A DNA stretch of 30,038 nucleotides from Ascoidea tarda (nom. inval.) (GCA_030560485.1 JAKTTS010000156.1:1-30038), one strand, 5' to 3'. Shown: positions 1 to 9,773, counted from the stretch's first letter. Numbers and translations are program-made. The notes: generated by a model from the sequence alone, not told the origin.

Positions 1-210
1 TCTAGCTTGTTTGTTTTGAAGTTGAATAATGATTGAAAAATAATTTTATTTTAATTCATTTAAACAGAGTTTTAGCAATTTATTACAGAAAATAAGTTTT
101 GAAAACCAAATTTTTAGATTAGCCATACATTTTCCATTCATTAAAGAATTTAGGACTAAAAAAATTGAGGTGAAATTTATCCCAATTTTTTTTTTGTAGA
201 AGAATACGCC

Positions 211-217
211 CGGGTAA
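211..217 (+). promoter_or_regulatory. Reb1-like site CGGGTAA
   Basis: CGGGTAA matches the core of the Reb1 general regulatory factor site (TTACCCG on the other strand). Reb1 sites mark nucleosome-depleted promoters and can act as transcription roadblocks in Saccharomyces. It is a single short match in a gene-free stretch, so it could be chance. Confidence 0.3.
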
Positions 218-967
218 CCTCATTTTTTACTTCTCTGTATTCCCAAGTCAATTTTTAGCTAAAAAACAAGTATCTAAATGTGATATAGCTGAGAAATAAA
301 ACGATCTGATTGCGAGTTATACTTTTGATTAGCCAATAAAAGTAAAATAAAAAGTTGTTGAGGCAGAAATGATACAAGGTTAGGAATCAGCAAAAACTGG
401 TTAGCAAAGCTAAACTCGATTCAAGCATTTTAGGCTGCAATATTCTTTTGTAAATCATAAATTTCCTCCAATATAAAAAGATTTCGATAATCATTATACT
501 TTAAATAAACAACAAATTGTAATATGCTTGCTTAAAATCAATTAAATTTCCAAGCAATATCAAATTTTTAATATATTTTTAGAATTATAATTTCTCGTAA
601 ACACTGTTAACGCAGGTAAAGCATTTTTTTTCTTTTTTCTTTTTTGAAATTATAAGACTTTGTAGTAGGAATTAATCTTTGCAGAGTTTTCCTTTCCTGA
701 CTTCAGATTTAAACCTTAAAATAGGAGAAGAAACAAAATAAAAAAAACAAGTGAGAAAAACTCTAGACAAATAACTTGTTGTGAGATATGGAAATAAGAT
801 TCTTTGTAGCTAAAGGAATAAAGGAGATTTGTAAAAGAAAATGTGAAAATCGTAGATAATGTGGATGAGAACAAATCGTGAAAGAGCCAACTGCGAGAAA
901 GATTCAAGAAATAACCATGGCTATTCAAGAGCAGTTAATCGAGAAGTAAGGAAGGTGCCAAACTGGA

Positions 968-1040
968 GATTGTAAAAGGAGGTCGTAAATTGGGGTCGTA
1001 AATCGAGGCCGTAAAGAGAGTTAAGTTCGTAAATCAAAAG
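968..1040. repeat. Degenerate tandem repeat around CGTAAA
   Basis: The core GTCGTAAAT occurs at about 982 and 995 and is followed by GCCGTAAAG and TTCGTAAAT variants. The units are roughly 13-16 bp long. The array is non-coding and lies downstream of INO1. Confidence 0.5.
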
Positions 1041-1217
1041 ATCCAATCACAATCGAGGAAAAAAAATACGCGTCTATGTGATGATACATGTTTGTGCATG
1101 CATAAGACAGCAGCATTAACAGCAGTACAAAAACGAAAAGTGGAAGCGAGCAGGTTTTTGCTTGAGGATGATGTTAAGTGTATTTATTGAGGTTCTTAGA
1201 TAAAAACTTGATTTAAG

Positions 1218-1223
1218 TATATA
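1218..1223 (-). terminator. INO1 3' processing element TATATA
   Basis: TATATA lies about 95 nt past the INO1 stop codon on the minus strand. It matches the yeast polyadenylation efficiency element (TAYRTA). The cleavage site itself cannot be located by eye. Confidence 0.45.
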
Positions 1224-1317
1224 AGTGTGGTGTTAAAGGCATAGTAGTATTGGAAATTTTAATATTGAGAGATAGGATAGCTATAGATTGATATTGGCTA
1301 AGATTGAGCAACCAGGT

Positions 1318-2904
1318 CTAAAGTAATCTTTCTTCGAATCTTAATTCGTTATTTGCTGGTAGGCCAACTAATAATCTAATTAAGTTTTCAATGGCAGTTC
1401 TTTGTTTGTTTAAACCGTTGATTGGTCTGAAGCCTGGTCTAGTTAATGGAGCCTTTAGCCAGTAACTTAAAAAGGATAAAACTGAATACAATTCTTCGTA
1501 GTTACCTGATTTAGAATCGGATCTCTTGTAAGAAATTCTGGATAATAATTCAGTGACAACAACCAAATCGATAATCAATGGAGTAGCCAATAAAGAATCT
1601 TCACAAACGTTATGAACAGCAATTTTATTGTGGCCACCTAACATTAATTCGGAATAATACTCATCCATTGCGACCTTTGAGTCACCAACGGCTGGAATAT
1701 ATTTGATGACAATACAGTGATCAACAGTTTTACCAACTTTATCATTGTAAAGAATCTCATTACTTTCGATAATATCGTCAATGACGGACTGCTTTGAGAT
1801 TTCCTTTGATCTAAATTGCATTGGTGAAGACAAGTTGTAACCATCGTTGTTACCTAAATGGTTATAGGAAGCAACAGAGATTGGTCTAATACCAGCGTCA
1901 ACTAAGAACTGAGCTAAAACCGATTTTAATTTGGTTTGACCAGATTTGAAGTCATCACCACCGATAAAAGAGTTGTGTTGCTCAGCTAATTCAATACAGC
2001 CAGGAACAAAGGTATTTTGAGGAGAACCATTGATGTAAGGAACTTTTTCAAGAATACAAGCAACAGCAAAAACAGTTGAGGGAGAGACTTCATGGTGGTT
2101 TGATTTGATTGAGTTAATTAAATTTCCAGCGGTATCATTAACACCTTCAATAATTTCAGCATAACGTTCTGTGTTTGCAGTCCATAAAACAATGACTTTA
2201 TCTAAATCATTTTCTTGTTTAAAGTCTTTAATATTTTGTCTAATAGTTTCGACGTCATTCCATTTGTTGTTTAATAAAGCCTTACCATTAGAGTCCTTGT
2301 TGATGATGTTGTCAGCTCTTTCAACTTGATTCAAGGCAATGAAATCGGGATAGTAAACCGAAGGTAAAGGAATAATGTTTTCTAAATAAGGAGCTAATTT
2401 TTGTTGTAAAGTGACATCGAGAACTTTTGATCTCTTAGCAGCATCCTTCAAGTTAGCCTTGTTAATGTCCCAACCAGAGACAACTAAATCATTTGGACTA
2501 ACCATTGGCAACAATGAAGTAAAAGGAGCATAAATGTCGTTACCAGTTTGATCAACACCGATTTTAATAGTTGAAGATTGAGTGACAGAACCGTAATAGT
2601 TTGGTTTGACAACACCCTCTTTAGTTTCAAATGAAATATTATGTTTGTTTGCTAAAATAGCAGAAACTAAAGTTGAACCATTGTTACCACCAAGACCGAC
2701 TAATAACAAACCAGTTTTGGGTTTGATAAGATCAACTTTAAATTCGTAATCAATTGAAATTGGGTTGACATTAAATTTACCATCTTGAGTCTTTTCAACA
2801 ATGGAATTCTCATAAGTGTATTTTGTTTTCAAGACATCTTGAGACCAAACGGCTTTGTCTGAGGCAACTTTAACAGTTGGAGCTTCGAAAGTTTGAACAG
2901 TCAT
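1318..2904 (-). CDS. INO1: Inositol-3-phosphate synthase
   Basis: This enzyme converts glucose 6-phosphate to 1D-myo-inositol 3-phosphate using NAD in the cytosol, the committed step of inositol and phosphatidylinositol synthesis. The 528 residues are close to the roughly 530 of yeast Ino1. Visible hallmarks are the Rossmann NAD loop [10 protein letters not shown] (residues 70-79), the [11 protein letters not shown] segment, [13 protein letters not shown] (about 346-358) and the C-terminal block [15 protein letters not shown]. The lysine-containing [11 protein letters not shown] segment lies in the catalytic half. The start at 2904 gives [11 protein letters not shown], much like other fungal Ino1 N-termini. 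The gene stands alone, with a long upstream interval. In S. cerevisiae INO1 is induced by Ino2/Ino4 and repressed by Opi1. No intron or frame damage is seen. Confidence 0.97.
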   Translation of the reverse strand: MTVQTFEAPTVKVASDKAVWSQDVLKTKYTYENSIVEKTQDGKFNVNPISIDYEFKVDLIKPKTGLLLVGLGGNNGSTLVSAILANKHNISFETKEGVVKPNYYGSVTQSSTIKIGVDQTGNDIYAPFTSLLPMVSPNDLVVSGWDINKANLKDAAKRSKVLDVTLQQKLAPYLENIIPLPSVYYPDFIALNQVERADNIINKDSNGKALLNNKWNDVETIRQNIKDFKQENDLDKVIVLWTANTERYAEIIEGVNDTAGNLINSIKSNHHEVSPSTVFAVACILEKVPYINGSPQNTFVPGCIELAEQHNSFIGGDDFKSGQTKLKSVLAQFLVDAGIRPISVASYNHLGNNDGYNLSSPMQFRSKEISKQSVIDDIIESNEILYNDKVGKTVDHCIVIKYIPAVGDSKVAMDEYYSELMLGGHNKIAVHNVCEDSLLATPLIIDLVVVTELLSRISYKRSDSKSGNYEELYSVLSFLSYWLKAPLTRPGFRPINGLNKQRTAIENLIRLLVGLPANNELRFEERLL

Positions 2905-3248
2905 TTTGGAGTAAAATTCAATGATTTAATGGTTTGAAATGTAAAAGACTTAATGTGTGAATTAATAGAATAAGATATTTGTACCCGTGCCAGAAGATGA
3001 AGTTTTCCTTGCGCTATATGGGTTATGAACAGATTTAAGTAAGTTGGCAAACAGCTTGAAAGATTTATCGGGGAGATTAAGGACTAATTTGAAACTGGAT
3101 TAAATGTGATCGAGTTTCAAATGGTAAAAATATCAAATTAATTGATGGAGCAGTTAAGAAATCAAGTGCAGTTAAATATAACAAGTATAATCAAAAAGTA
3201 ATAAACAAAGATTGAAAGCAGCAGGAAAAACGAAGGGGGAACAAGTAC

Positions 3249-3256
3249 TTATATAG
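3249..3256 (-). promoter_or_regulatory. Candidate INO1 TATA box
   Basis: On the minus strand this reads CTATATAA, about 345 nt upstream of the INO1 start codon. That is somewhat far, but possible with a long leader. No intron signal was found between it and the ATG. Confidence 0.35.
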
Positions 3257-3448
3257 CAAAATATCCGACCCACAAAATGCTGATCCAAAATAATAAGTGA
3301 GACGAACAGCGTAGGTGTTCATTCTGATTCGCTATGTGATTTGTTGGCTATTTATCGAGCATTTCCAAGAGACCCAATCGGGAAGCCAGGAGAAAATTTG
3401 GGCTGATCTGATGTAATTCTGATTTCTGCTGATTGTTGCAAACCAAGC

Positions 3449-3484
3449 GATAAGCTTGATCCAACTGCAAACTATCAGCTTATC
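3449..3484. promoter_or_regulatory. Inverted pair of GATAAG sites
   Basis: GATAAGCT (3449-3456) and AGCTTATC (3477-3484) are perfect 8-bp inverted arms, each containing a GATAAG core. Paired GATAA sites 15-35 bp apart form the UAS-NTR bound by Gln3/Gat1-type GATA factors in yeast. The pair lies about 550 bp upstream of INO1. The sites are seen directly; the function is inferred. Confidence 0.4.
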
Positions 3485-3699
3485 TTGTCAGGAACCACAG
3501 CTGTCGGAAACACACACCGCCAGCTCAAACGCATTCTATCGATGCAATAATTGCTGCTTTTGTTGATCGAAGTAAGTCTTGTTTTCCAGACTTTTGGCTT
3601 TCCTTTGGGGTTTTCTGTACTGGTGCTTTTTCGCCTATGGGAGATTATTTCAAAGTTGCCCAAAATATCCTCATTTCGAAAAGGTGCAGCGGCCTATGG

Positions 3700-3707
3700 A
3701 CCAATCA
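3700..3707 (-). promoter_or_regulatory. CCAAT box (TGATTGGT)
   Basis: The minus strand reads TGATTGGT, a full match to the Hap2/3/4/5 consensus TNATTGGT. A second match in the same orientation lies 271 bp away. Confidence 0.35.
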
Positions 3708-3851
3708 GAGAAGTGCATTGCATCGGACATCTTCGTACCGTTTCTAAACGAAGGCAGAAAGGGTAGTTCCTTTTCCACAGTGGAATGTGAACCGAGAGTC
3801 CAGAACCAGTACCCAAACAGCTATCGTTGGAAGAAGAAAGCAGTGGTCATT

Positions 3852-3898
3852 CAGCTTCTGCCATCCAGCTTCTGCTTCAGCATTTACTCCAGCTTCTG
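3852..3898 (+). repeat. Three copies of CAGCTTCTG
   Basis: Exact copies of CAGCTTCTG lie at 3852-3860, 3866-3874 and 3890-3898, within the gene-free INO1 upstream region. They may be clustered binding sites or a small local duplication. Confidence 0.5.
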
Positions 3899-3970
3899 TT
3901 GTAATCCATGTTCGACCCAGCTCATCGCGCTTGAGGACAAAATTTCCGGCAATCCCGGTTCTGTCTTGAG

Positions 3971-3978
3971 ACCAATAA
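3971..3978 (-). promoter_or_regulatory. CCAAT box (TTATTGGT)
   Basis: This is the second full match to TNATTGGT, in the same orientation as the one at 3700-3707. Confidence 0.35.
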
Positions 3979-4014
3979 CATGGATCGCAGCACATCCGAG
4001 AATCGCAGTTTTGG

Positions 4015-4089
4015 CATGTGCTCAATCAGAGACACGGATTCAGTTTCCCACAACAGACAGTTCACAAAAGAAAAGTATAAAGGCACGTG
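4015..4089. promoter_or_regulatory. Two E-boxes flanking a TATAAA
   Basis: CATGTG (4015-4020) and a palindromic GCACGTGC (4083-4090) flank TATAAA at 4076-4081. CATGTG is the core of the Ino2/Ino4 element (CATGTGAAAT), but here it is followed by CTCA. CACGTG is the Cbf1/Pho4 core. They are more than 1.1 kb from INO1, so a role there is uncertain. The TATAAA faces right, where no gene follows. Confidence 0.35.
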
Positions 4090-4898
4090 CACGCTTTTTT
4101 TACTTACTCATCAATCACTACACAACAAACGAAGTCAAGTTATTATATAATAAATTCAAAAAGGCGAGAAAAACAAAATGAAATAAATTGAGTGTAGAAA
4201 AAAAAAAATCTTAAATTCGTTAAACTTTTAGTCATCATTAATCATCATTTTGGCATCAATAGCCAAATTTTGTTATTAGTTATTAGCTCTTGAATAAAGC
4301 TATCATGGGATTTTATAACTCTTTGTTAAAAATCTGTAATAATATAGTAGAAGTAATGACCTTTAATCATTTTTACTTGTAAATTTTGGAAACTTGAAAA
4401 ACATGAAACAATGAACATGATCAACACAAATCTAAAGCATAAAACAAAAAAAAAGTATAAAACAATAAAAACTATAGTATAATATAAAATCAAAAAAAAA
4501 TCAAAAAAGTAAAAAAGGGAATAAAAGAAAGTGAGAAAACATAATGTATAATATAAGACAAATATAAATGAAATCATGAAAAAATAATGAAAAAACCATG
4601 GTTTTTTAGACTTTCAGTTTCAAAATTATCATTAATTTAACTTAAAAATTCTAATTAATTGTTATTTTTATTATTATAATGATTTGGTTTTCTTTTTTCT
4701 TATAAAATAGAAATGTAAAATACAATAGGAGGGCGTTTTATCAAGGAAAAAAATAAAAAAATAAAAATAAAAAAAATAAAATAGAAAATCAGACGTTATA
4801 AGGAAAGTTGCTTAGCACAATGCTTTTGTTAAATCATTATTATAGTAAAAACTTGAAAAGAAATTTGTGGTCTTGACAACCTTAGGAATCATTTGGAA

Positions 4899-7800
4899 TC
4901 ATTTGGAATCGGGTCGATTCCAACTAAATATGTTGTTTGCAATAGAATTAACCAAGTTGGTATGAGGTCTTATTGGTGGATTATTTATAGAGTTGGAAAT
5001 AGATGAAGTAGAATCTTGTCTTAAATGAATATTACTCAACTCTTTTCTGAGTCCATTAATCCTTTCATTTTTAGAAATCTTTTGAGAATCAGGGGCTGGA
5101 TTGGATATAAACCCAGTGGCTGAAACACCAGAAATAATGATCGAGCTGCTGCTTGGTCCAGATGTAATTCTCGTTAATGTATTCCCATAAGAACAATTGA
5201 AACTAGATGATCCAGAATTTTTCCTATTTTGAAAAGTTCTAGAAATATTGTTAAATTGCTCCAGATTCATAGAATATGAATCCTCCTCCTCATCTTCATC
5301 TTCGTCATCACTATTATCAGAATTGGTGTCTCCAAACTGAAATTTACTTGAATTAATCATAGGTTTCACATTGTTCTTAGCTTTTTCAACTGGCTTTATC
5401 GATGACTCTTTAAAAAAATGTCTTTCTTCCTCAACAATTCCATTTTTACTTAAATCTTTAAACTCATTATTAGTTTTAGTAAATCCGGAATTTAAACTTG
5501 GATCAGAATCTATCTTGTTCTCGCTATTCAAATCTAAACCATTAAAATCGTTGTCCGGATTGATTTTATTTTCACCGTCGCAGCTTTTACTATTCAATTC
5601 GTTATCAGAATTACTGATATTGAAACTTTTAAAATCAAATTTCCCATTTAAATTATTATAATTGTGATTTAACGAATAATCAGATTTCAAAACAAATGGA
5701 ATATTATCGTTATTATAATTACTATTGCTATTACTGTTACTATTAGAGTGTGAATCATATTCGGATTCTGATCCTTTATAATCGGAAAAATCTTCTGAAT
5801 CATCATCCGAATCATCAAAAAGAAATGTCGAGTTGTTTCTTTTCATTGAAGGCCTGTCAGGTTTTTTAGCCTTATCAAGTTTTTCCTGATCAACCAAATC
5901 TTTCATAACCGAAAAAGAAGTAGGATTCTCTGCTTGGAAGCTGGAGCTAAGATTGTTACCACTAACACTAAGGTTATTAGCTTTAATAGTATTATCAACA
6001 CCATTACTATGACCATTTTCATTTGTAAGATTGTTATTACTACCATCAGTCTTGATCAAATTTTCGCTTTTTAGATTATTGAGAACATTTTCAGGTAAAT
6101 CTGTAATATCAGCAGTATCAGCTTCATTGAATTTCGATTCTTTCAACAAACCAAACCCAAAATCATTATTACCATTAAATTTAACGTTATTTGACAATAA
6201 ATATGAATTGTTTTCCAAACTAACTTCAGATTGATTTAATAATTTAAGAGGAGGTTTCATTTGAGCAAATTCATTCTGAGGAAACCCAAGATAATTATCA
6301 TTACTGTCATCGCTGTCTGATTTTTCATCATAGTAATCATAATCATAATCATAATAATCATAATAACCAAAATCTTCTTCTTCTTCCTTTTCAAAAATAA
6401 TATTTGTTGAAGGTAAAATTTTAATCATTTTTTTGGGTTTTTTCACTTTTCTCTTCTTTTTCCTGTGAATTTTTTTGGTTTTCTTATGATTTTTTTCAGA
6501 ATTTGATTTCAAAGTCAAACTCAGGGGAGGGTTAGGAGAGCTATTTGATTTAGAAGCTGAGATATCTCGTTTAATAACAGGTTTGAAATGAATGAAAAAG
6601 CCTCCATCGTCGTCGTCATCATCATTCTCGTCATCTTCACTATCTTTGTTTTCCTTGCTACCATCATAAGTATTCCCATTTATGGTTTTCCTTTTGTTGT
6701 TCATGCTATCATTGTTAAAGTTAACGGAGTTGAAAGAATTTTTAGAGTTATGGCTTTGATTTCCAGTACCTCTATCACTGGAACCTTCGTCTGAATCTTC
6801 AGATTCACTAATATAAAACTTATTACGAAAACTAGATATTGAAGATGCTTTAATTGGTGAATTATAATTTGGAGTTTGTGAGTTAACAACAGGCAAAGAA
6901 CGATCCGATTCTGACTTTGGATCATGGTCTGATTCTGAATTTGGGTCATGATCTGATTCCGATTTTGGATCGTGGTCTGATTCTGATTCTGATTCAGTAT
7001 TAGATTTTTCCTTCATTAAATCCAAGTTTAAATTAGAATCATCAAATTCTGAATTTGAACAATCAGATTCAGTAATTTCAGATTCTGAATCCGAGCCGGA
7101 AATAACAGCAATACATTGATCAACAGTCTCAGAGAAATGAATACGACGAGAATCCTTTTTGCTTGAAGAAACGCTATTGAGATTGCTTAAATTTACACTT
7201 AAATTTGATTTCTTTGAGGATATATGATCACAAACAGATAAATTGTTATTTTTGCTAGCAATATCACTATTGTTATTTGAAGTGTAGCTCGATGTAATAT
7301 TCATTGGCTGAGCAATTGACGAGTCGTTATTGATACTGGGATTATAAATAGAATTGTTAATGGAATTGTTATTAGAATTAATTGATTTGTTATCAATTAA
7401 ACTTGAGATGTCATCGTCAATTACGTTTACGTTAGGGGCAATTTTGTTATTATTGTCATCGATATCAATGTTGTTAATAATTGGATTATAAACATTTGCC
7501 GTATTTGAAAAGGTTAAAGTCTTTGGATTTGATTTCATTGAGGAAGAATCGTCAAATTGAGACATAATTTGAAAATGAGAGTTGTTCAAAGTTGCAAAGC
7601 TAGTTGCAGGATCCAAATTCAAATTATTATTATTATTATTGGTATTGGTGTTGTTTGAAGCGAATGAAATATTATTGATAGTCGTGTTACTATCGGCGTT
7701 ATTATGGTTAATAGTTGTAGGTGAAGCATCACCTTTAATTAAATTGTTTTTATTGGGGATGTTGTTGTTTAAGTTTAAATTAACATTTAAGTTTAAATTA

Positions 7801-9773
7801 ACATTCAAATTAACATTCAAGTTCAAGGGATCGTTTTGAGGCATCAAAAGAGATAGGTGGGAAGAAGGAGAGGAAGCAGAAGAAGAGGAAGAAGAGTGAC
7901 TTAAAAGAAAGGGATTATAAGGAACAATGTTTTTGATGGTGTTATTGATATTGACGTTGTTATTCATAGCGTTAAGTTTGAATTGTCTCTGAGAAGGATT
8001 TTTCTTAAAGTTGTATTGGGAATTGAGTTTTCTTGTGATTGAATTGTAATCAGGGTCATATTTTGGAGGAGATTGATGAACCTGAGATAGTTTTGCTATT
8101 GGAGGACGTTGAGATGACAAGTTGTTGAAGGTGGTGTTGATGGCGGTATTTGATAGGGTTAGGTTGTTAAATATTAACAGGTCATCTAAAAGAGAGGAAT
8201 TTAGTTGGGATATATTTGTGTGGTTTAAAGTATGGTTTGAGGCTGTATTGTTGGCGAAATCAGGATTATTTGGATATTGGTTATTAAAGTAGTAGTTGTT
8301 TTCGTTTAGTAGGTTGTTGTTGACAACAGACTGGCTTAGCTTTTGGTAGGATAGTTTGAATAGAGTTGTGTGAGAAAGAATTTTATCTGATATTTTTCTT
8401 TGTTTTAGGATTGGTTTTATAAAGGATGTATTGTGTGTTAGCGTTGAATTTAATTGACTTTGGCTTTGACTTTGTCTTTGGCTTTGGCTTTGGCTTTGGC
8501 TTTGGTTATCGTTTGAGTTAGGGTTTTCATTTTGGTTGTCATTATGTTTATTGATTAAATTAATTGGAGATGAAGAGTATAAGAAGGAGGAATCATCAGA
8601 ATCATTGTAAAGAGGGCCATATAACCAAGTGACATCGAATTCTTTATCCCAATTGATAGATTCTGGGGATACAGTTTTGAGATTATATTTTGTTTGGGCC
8701 CAAGTTCTCCAAGTTGCATTTTCTAGTCTTGAAGCATGGGCTATATTTCTTCTAGTTTTATAGACAATGTATCGCCAAGATTTTAGTATATCAGAGACGT
8801 TCCAATTGTGGGAGAAGTAGTCCACTCTGTTTTTGGGGTTGTGGATTAAAGCGTTGTCATCCTGGGGTTGAAAATCTATTGCCATGAAGTTGTCATTTAT
8901 GTTGTTGTTATTGTTTAGGACATTTATATTGTTGTTGATGCTAGAACTGGACGATTTGTTGAATTTTTTGGATAAGGATTTATTTAACTTATTGATTGAT
9001 AAAGAAGATGGAGAGGAGGTGGTGTTTTGGGAGGTCGAGGTCGTAGTTGAGGTCGAAGTTGAAGCAGAGGCAGAAGCAGAAGAGGAGGAAGAAGAAGTGA
9101 CAGGAGCAGGAGCAGGGTTTGTTGGTTTTAAAGGGTGTAAAGACAGTAAGTTTATTACGCTGTTGTGAATGTATCTTCTGTTAGTATTTAAAATGATATT
9201 GTTGTTGTTGAGATTTATAGTGTTAATTCTATTGTTGTTGTATACGATATTTGTGGGGTTATATATGCTATTGTTGAAGTTGTTTATTATGTTTATTTTA
9301 TCTTTGATTAGTTTTTCTTTACTTTTCTCAATATTATTGGGAATATTACTGATATTAGTGGTATTGCTATTGTTATTGTTATTGAGATTATTGTTATGAT
9401 TTTCGTTTTGAATGAAGCCATCTAAAATGCCTAGGGATTTGGTTCTTTTCAATTTGAAGGAGTTTTGTTTAAATTGATTTATATTTTTGGCGTTGACGCC
9501 CTTTGAGGATACCAAATTGCTTTTGAATATTTGGTTGTTGTTGAGAGCAAGGAGATTGTTATTGCTCAGAGCATTATTGGTGTTGTTATTTGATGGAGAA
9601 GTTGGGGAAGTTGGGGAAGTGTTTAGAAATAGACTTGAAAGATTGGCTTTGTTTAGACTGAAATCCTCGTTGTTTGTAGTGTTGTTGTCTACACTGTTGC
9701 TGTTATCTGTGGTATTTTTGTTGTTGATATTGAGGAAAATATTATTATACTTGTTGCTGATATTTGACGGCAT
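4899..9773 (-). CDS. REG1: Reg1-type regulatory subunit of protein phosphatase 1
   Basis: Reg1 targets the PP1 catalytic subunit Glc7 to Snf1 kinase and so maintains glucose repression; it acts in the cytoplasm. Diagnostic blocks are FKLKRTKSLGILDGFI (residues 106-121), the conserved core from VDYFSHNW through SRLENATWRTWA, LKTVSPESINW and DVTWLYGPL (about 315-388), the PP1-docking RIHF motif (877-880, context RRIHFSETVDQCIA) and a later IKILPSTNI segment. The order matches S. cerevisiae Reg1. At 1624 residues it is much longer than the roughly 1014 of yeast Reg1. The excess is Asn/Ser-rich low complexity, an S-Q dipeptide run, an N-L/N-V repeat, SESDHDPK repeats and many acidic Ser-Asp stretches. 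The start at 9773 (MPSNISNKYN) is the first in-frame ATG. A Reg2-like paralogue is possible, but the length and RHIHF-type context favour Reg1. Confidence 0.93.
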   Translation of the reverse strand: MPSNISNKYNNIFLNINNKNTTDNSNSVDNNTTNNEDFSLNKANLSSLFLNTSPTSPTSPSNNNTNNALSNNNLLALNNNQIFKSNLVSSKGVNAKNINQFKQNSFKLKRTKSLGILDGFIQNENHNNNLNNNNNSNTTNISNIPNNIEKSKEKLIKDKINIINNFNNSIYNPTNIVYNNNRINTINLNNNNIILNTNRRYIHNSVINLLSLHPLKPTNPAPAPVTSSSSSSASASASTSTSTTTSTSQNTTSSPSSLSINKLNKSLSKKFNKSSSSSINNNINVLNNNNNINDNFMAIDFQPQDDNALIHNPKNRVDYFSHNWNVSDILKSWRYIVYKTRRNIAHASRLENATWRTWAQTKYNLKTVSPESINWDKEFDVTWLYGPLYNDSDDSSFLYSSSPINLINKHNDNQNENPNSNDNQSQSQSQSQRQSQSQSQLNSTLTHNTSFIKPILKQRKISDKILSHTTLFKLSYQKLSQSVVNNNLLNENNYYFNNQYPNNPDFANNTASNHTLNHTNISQLNSSLLDDLLIFNNLTLSNTAINTTFNNLSSQRPPIAKLSQVHQSPPKYDPDYNSITRKLNSQYNFKKNPSQRQFKLNAMNNNVNINNTIKNIVPYNPFLLSHSSSSSSASSPSSHLSLLMPQNDPLNLNVNLNVNLNLNVNLNLNNNIPNKNNLIKGDASPTTINHNNADSNTTINNISFASNNTNTNNNNNNLNLDPATSFATLNNSHFQIMSQFDDSSSMKSNPKTLTFSNTANVYNPIINNIDIDDNNNKIAPNVNVIDDDISSLIDNKSINSNNNSINNSIYNPSINNDSSIAQPMNITSSYTSNNNSDIASKNNNLSVCDHISSKKSNLSVNLSNLNSVSSSKKDSRRIHFSETVDQCIAVISGSDSESEITESDCSNSEFDDSNLNLDLMKEKSNTESESESDHDPKSESDHDPNSESDHDPKSESDRSLPVVNSQTPNYNSPIKASSISSFRNKFYISESEDSDEGSSDRGTGNQSHNSKNSFNSVNFNNDSMNNKRKTINGNTYDGSKENKDSEDDENDDDDDDGGFFIHFKPVIKRDISASKSNSSPNPPLSLTLKSNSEKNHKKTKKIHRKKKRKVKKPKKMIKILPSTNIIFEKEEEEDFGYYDYYDYDYDYYDEKSDSDDSNDNYLGFPQNEFAQMKPPLKLLNQSEVSLENNSYLLSNNVKFNGNNDFGFGLLKESKFNEADTADITDLPENVLNNLKSENLIKTDGSNNNLTNENGHSNGVDNTIKANNLSVSGNNLSSSFQAENPTSFSVMKDLVDQEKLDKAKKPDRPSMKRNNSTFLFDDSDDDSEDFSDYKGSESEYDSHSNSNSNSNSNYNNDNIPFVLKSDYSLNHNYNNLNGKFDFKSFNISNSDNELNSKSCDGENKINPDNDFNGLDLNSENKIDSDPSLNSGFTKTNNEFKDLSKNGIVEEERHFFKESSIKPVEKAKNNVKPMINSSKFQFGDTNSDNSDDEDEDEEEDSYSMNLEQFNNISRTFQNRKNSGSSSFNCSYGNTLTRITSGPSSSSIIISGVSATGFISNPAPDSQKISKNERINGLRKELSNIHLRQDSTSSISNSINNPPIRPHTNLVNSIANNIFSWNRPDSK
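6900..6990 (-). repeat. SESDHDPK repeats within REG1
   Basis: Three SESDHDP(K/N) copies and a trailing SESD encode a perfectly phased 8-codon repeat. The near-identical DNA suggests recent slippage. Ser-Glu-Ser-Asp is typical casein kinase 2 acidic sequence. Confidence 0.7.
7770..7830 (-). repeat. Asn-Leu/Asn-Val repeat within REG1
   Basis: Alternating AAGTTTAAATT- and AACATT-type units on the plus strand encode an alternating N-L/N-V stretch of about 20 residues. It lies in a region with no counterpart in the conserved Reg1 blocks. Confidence 0.7.
8455..8505 (-). repeat. Ser-Gln dipeptide repeat within REG1
   Basis: Repeated GGCTTT/GACTTT hexamers on the plus strand encode a run of S-Q dipeptides with one R-Q interruption. 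S-Q pairs form candidate Mec1/Tel1-type sites, but simple slippage is enough to explain the run. Confidence 0.7.

Larger units (their letters stand above)
1..1317. other. Gene-free interval left of INO1
   Basis: I see no coding region here: stop codons interrupt every frame and no family is recognisable. The right part must hold the INO1 3' UTR and poly(A) site. The left part contains a Reb1-like CGGGTAA at 211-217, a T-run at 187-196 and a TATAAAA at 472-478. These would suit the promoter of a gene lying off the left edge, but this is inference. A short degenerate repeat lies at 968-1040. Confidence 0.6.
2905..4898. other. 2-kb interval between INO1 and REG1
   Basis: The interval holds the INO1 promoter (left) and the REG1 3' end (right). 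About 3400-4150 is clearly less AT-rich than its flanks and carries a GATAAG pair, two CCAAT boxes, three CAGCTTCTG copies and two E-boxes. From about 4190 to 4898 the DNA is very AT-rich and I see no gene. Open frames at 3579-4181 (plus) and 3744-4025 (minus) overlap each other, have no recognisable domain and are not called. Confidence 0.6.

Noticed and set aside
1060-1190. Possible C/D snoRNA (GTGATGATA and GGATGATG as C boxes)
   Set aside because: No CTGA D box or terminal stem at a suitable distance.
3579-4181. Open plus-strand frame of 200 codons
   Set aside because: It begins without an ATG (first ATG about 40 codons in), shows no recognisable domain, overlaps another frame on the minus strand and lies in a promoter-like island.
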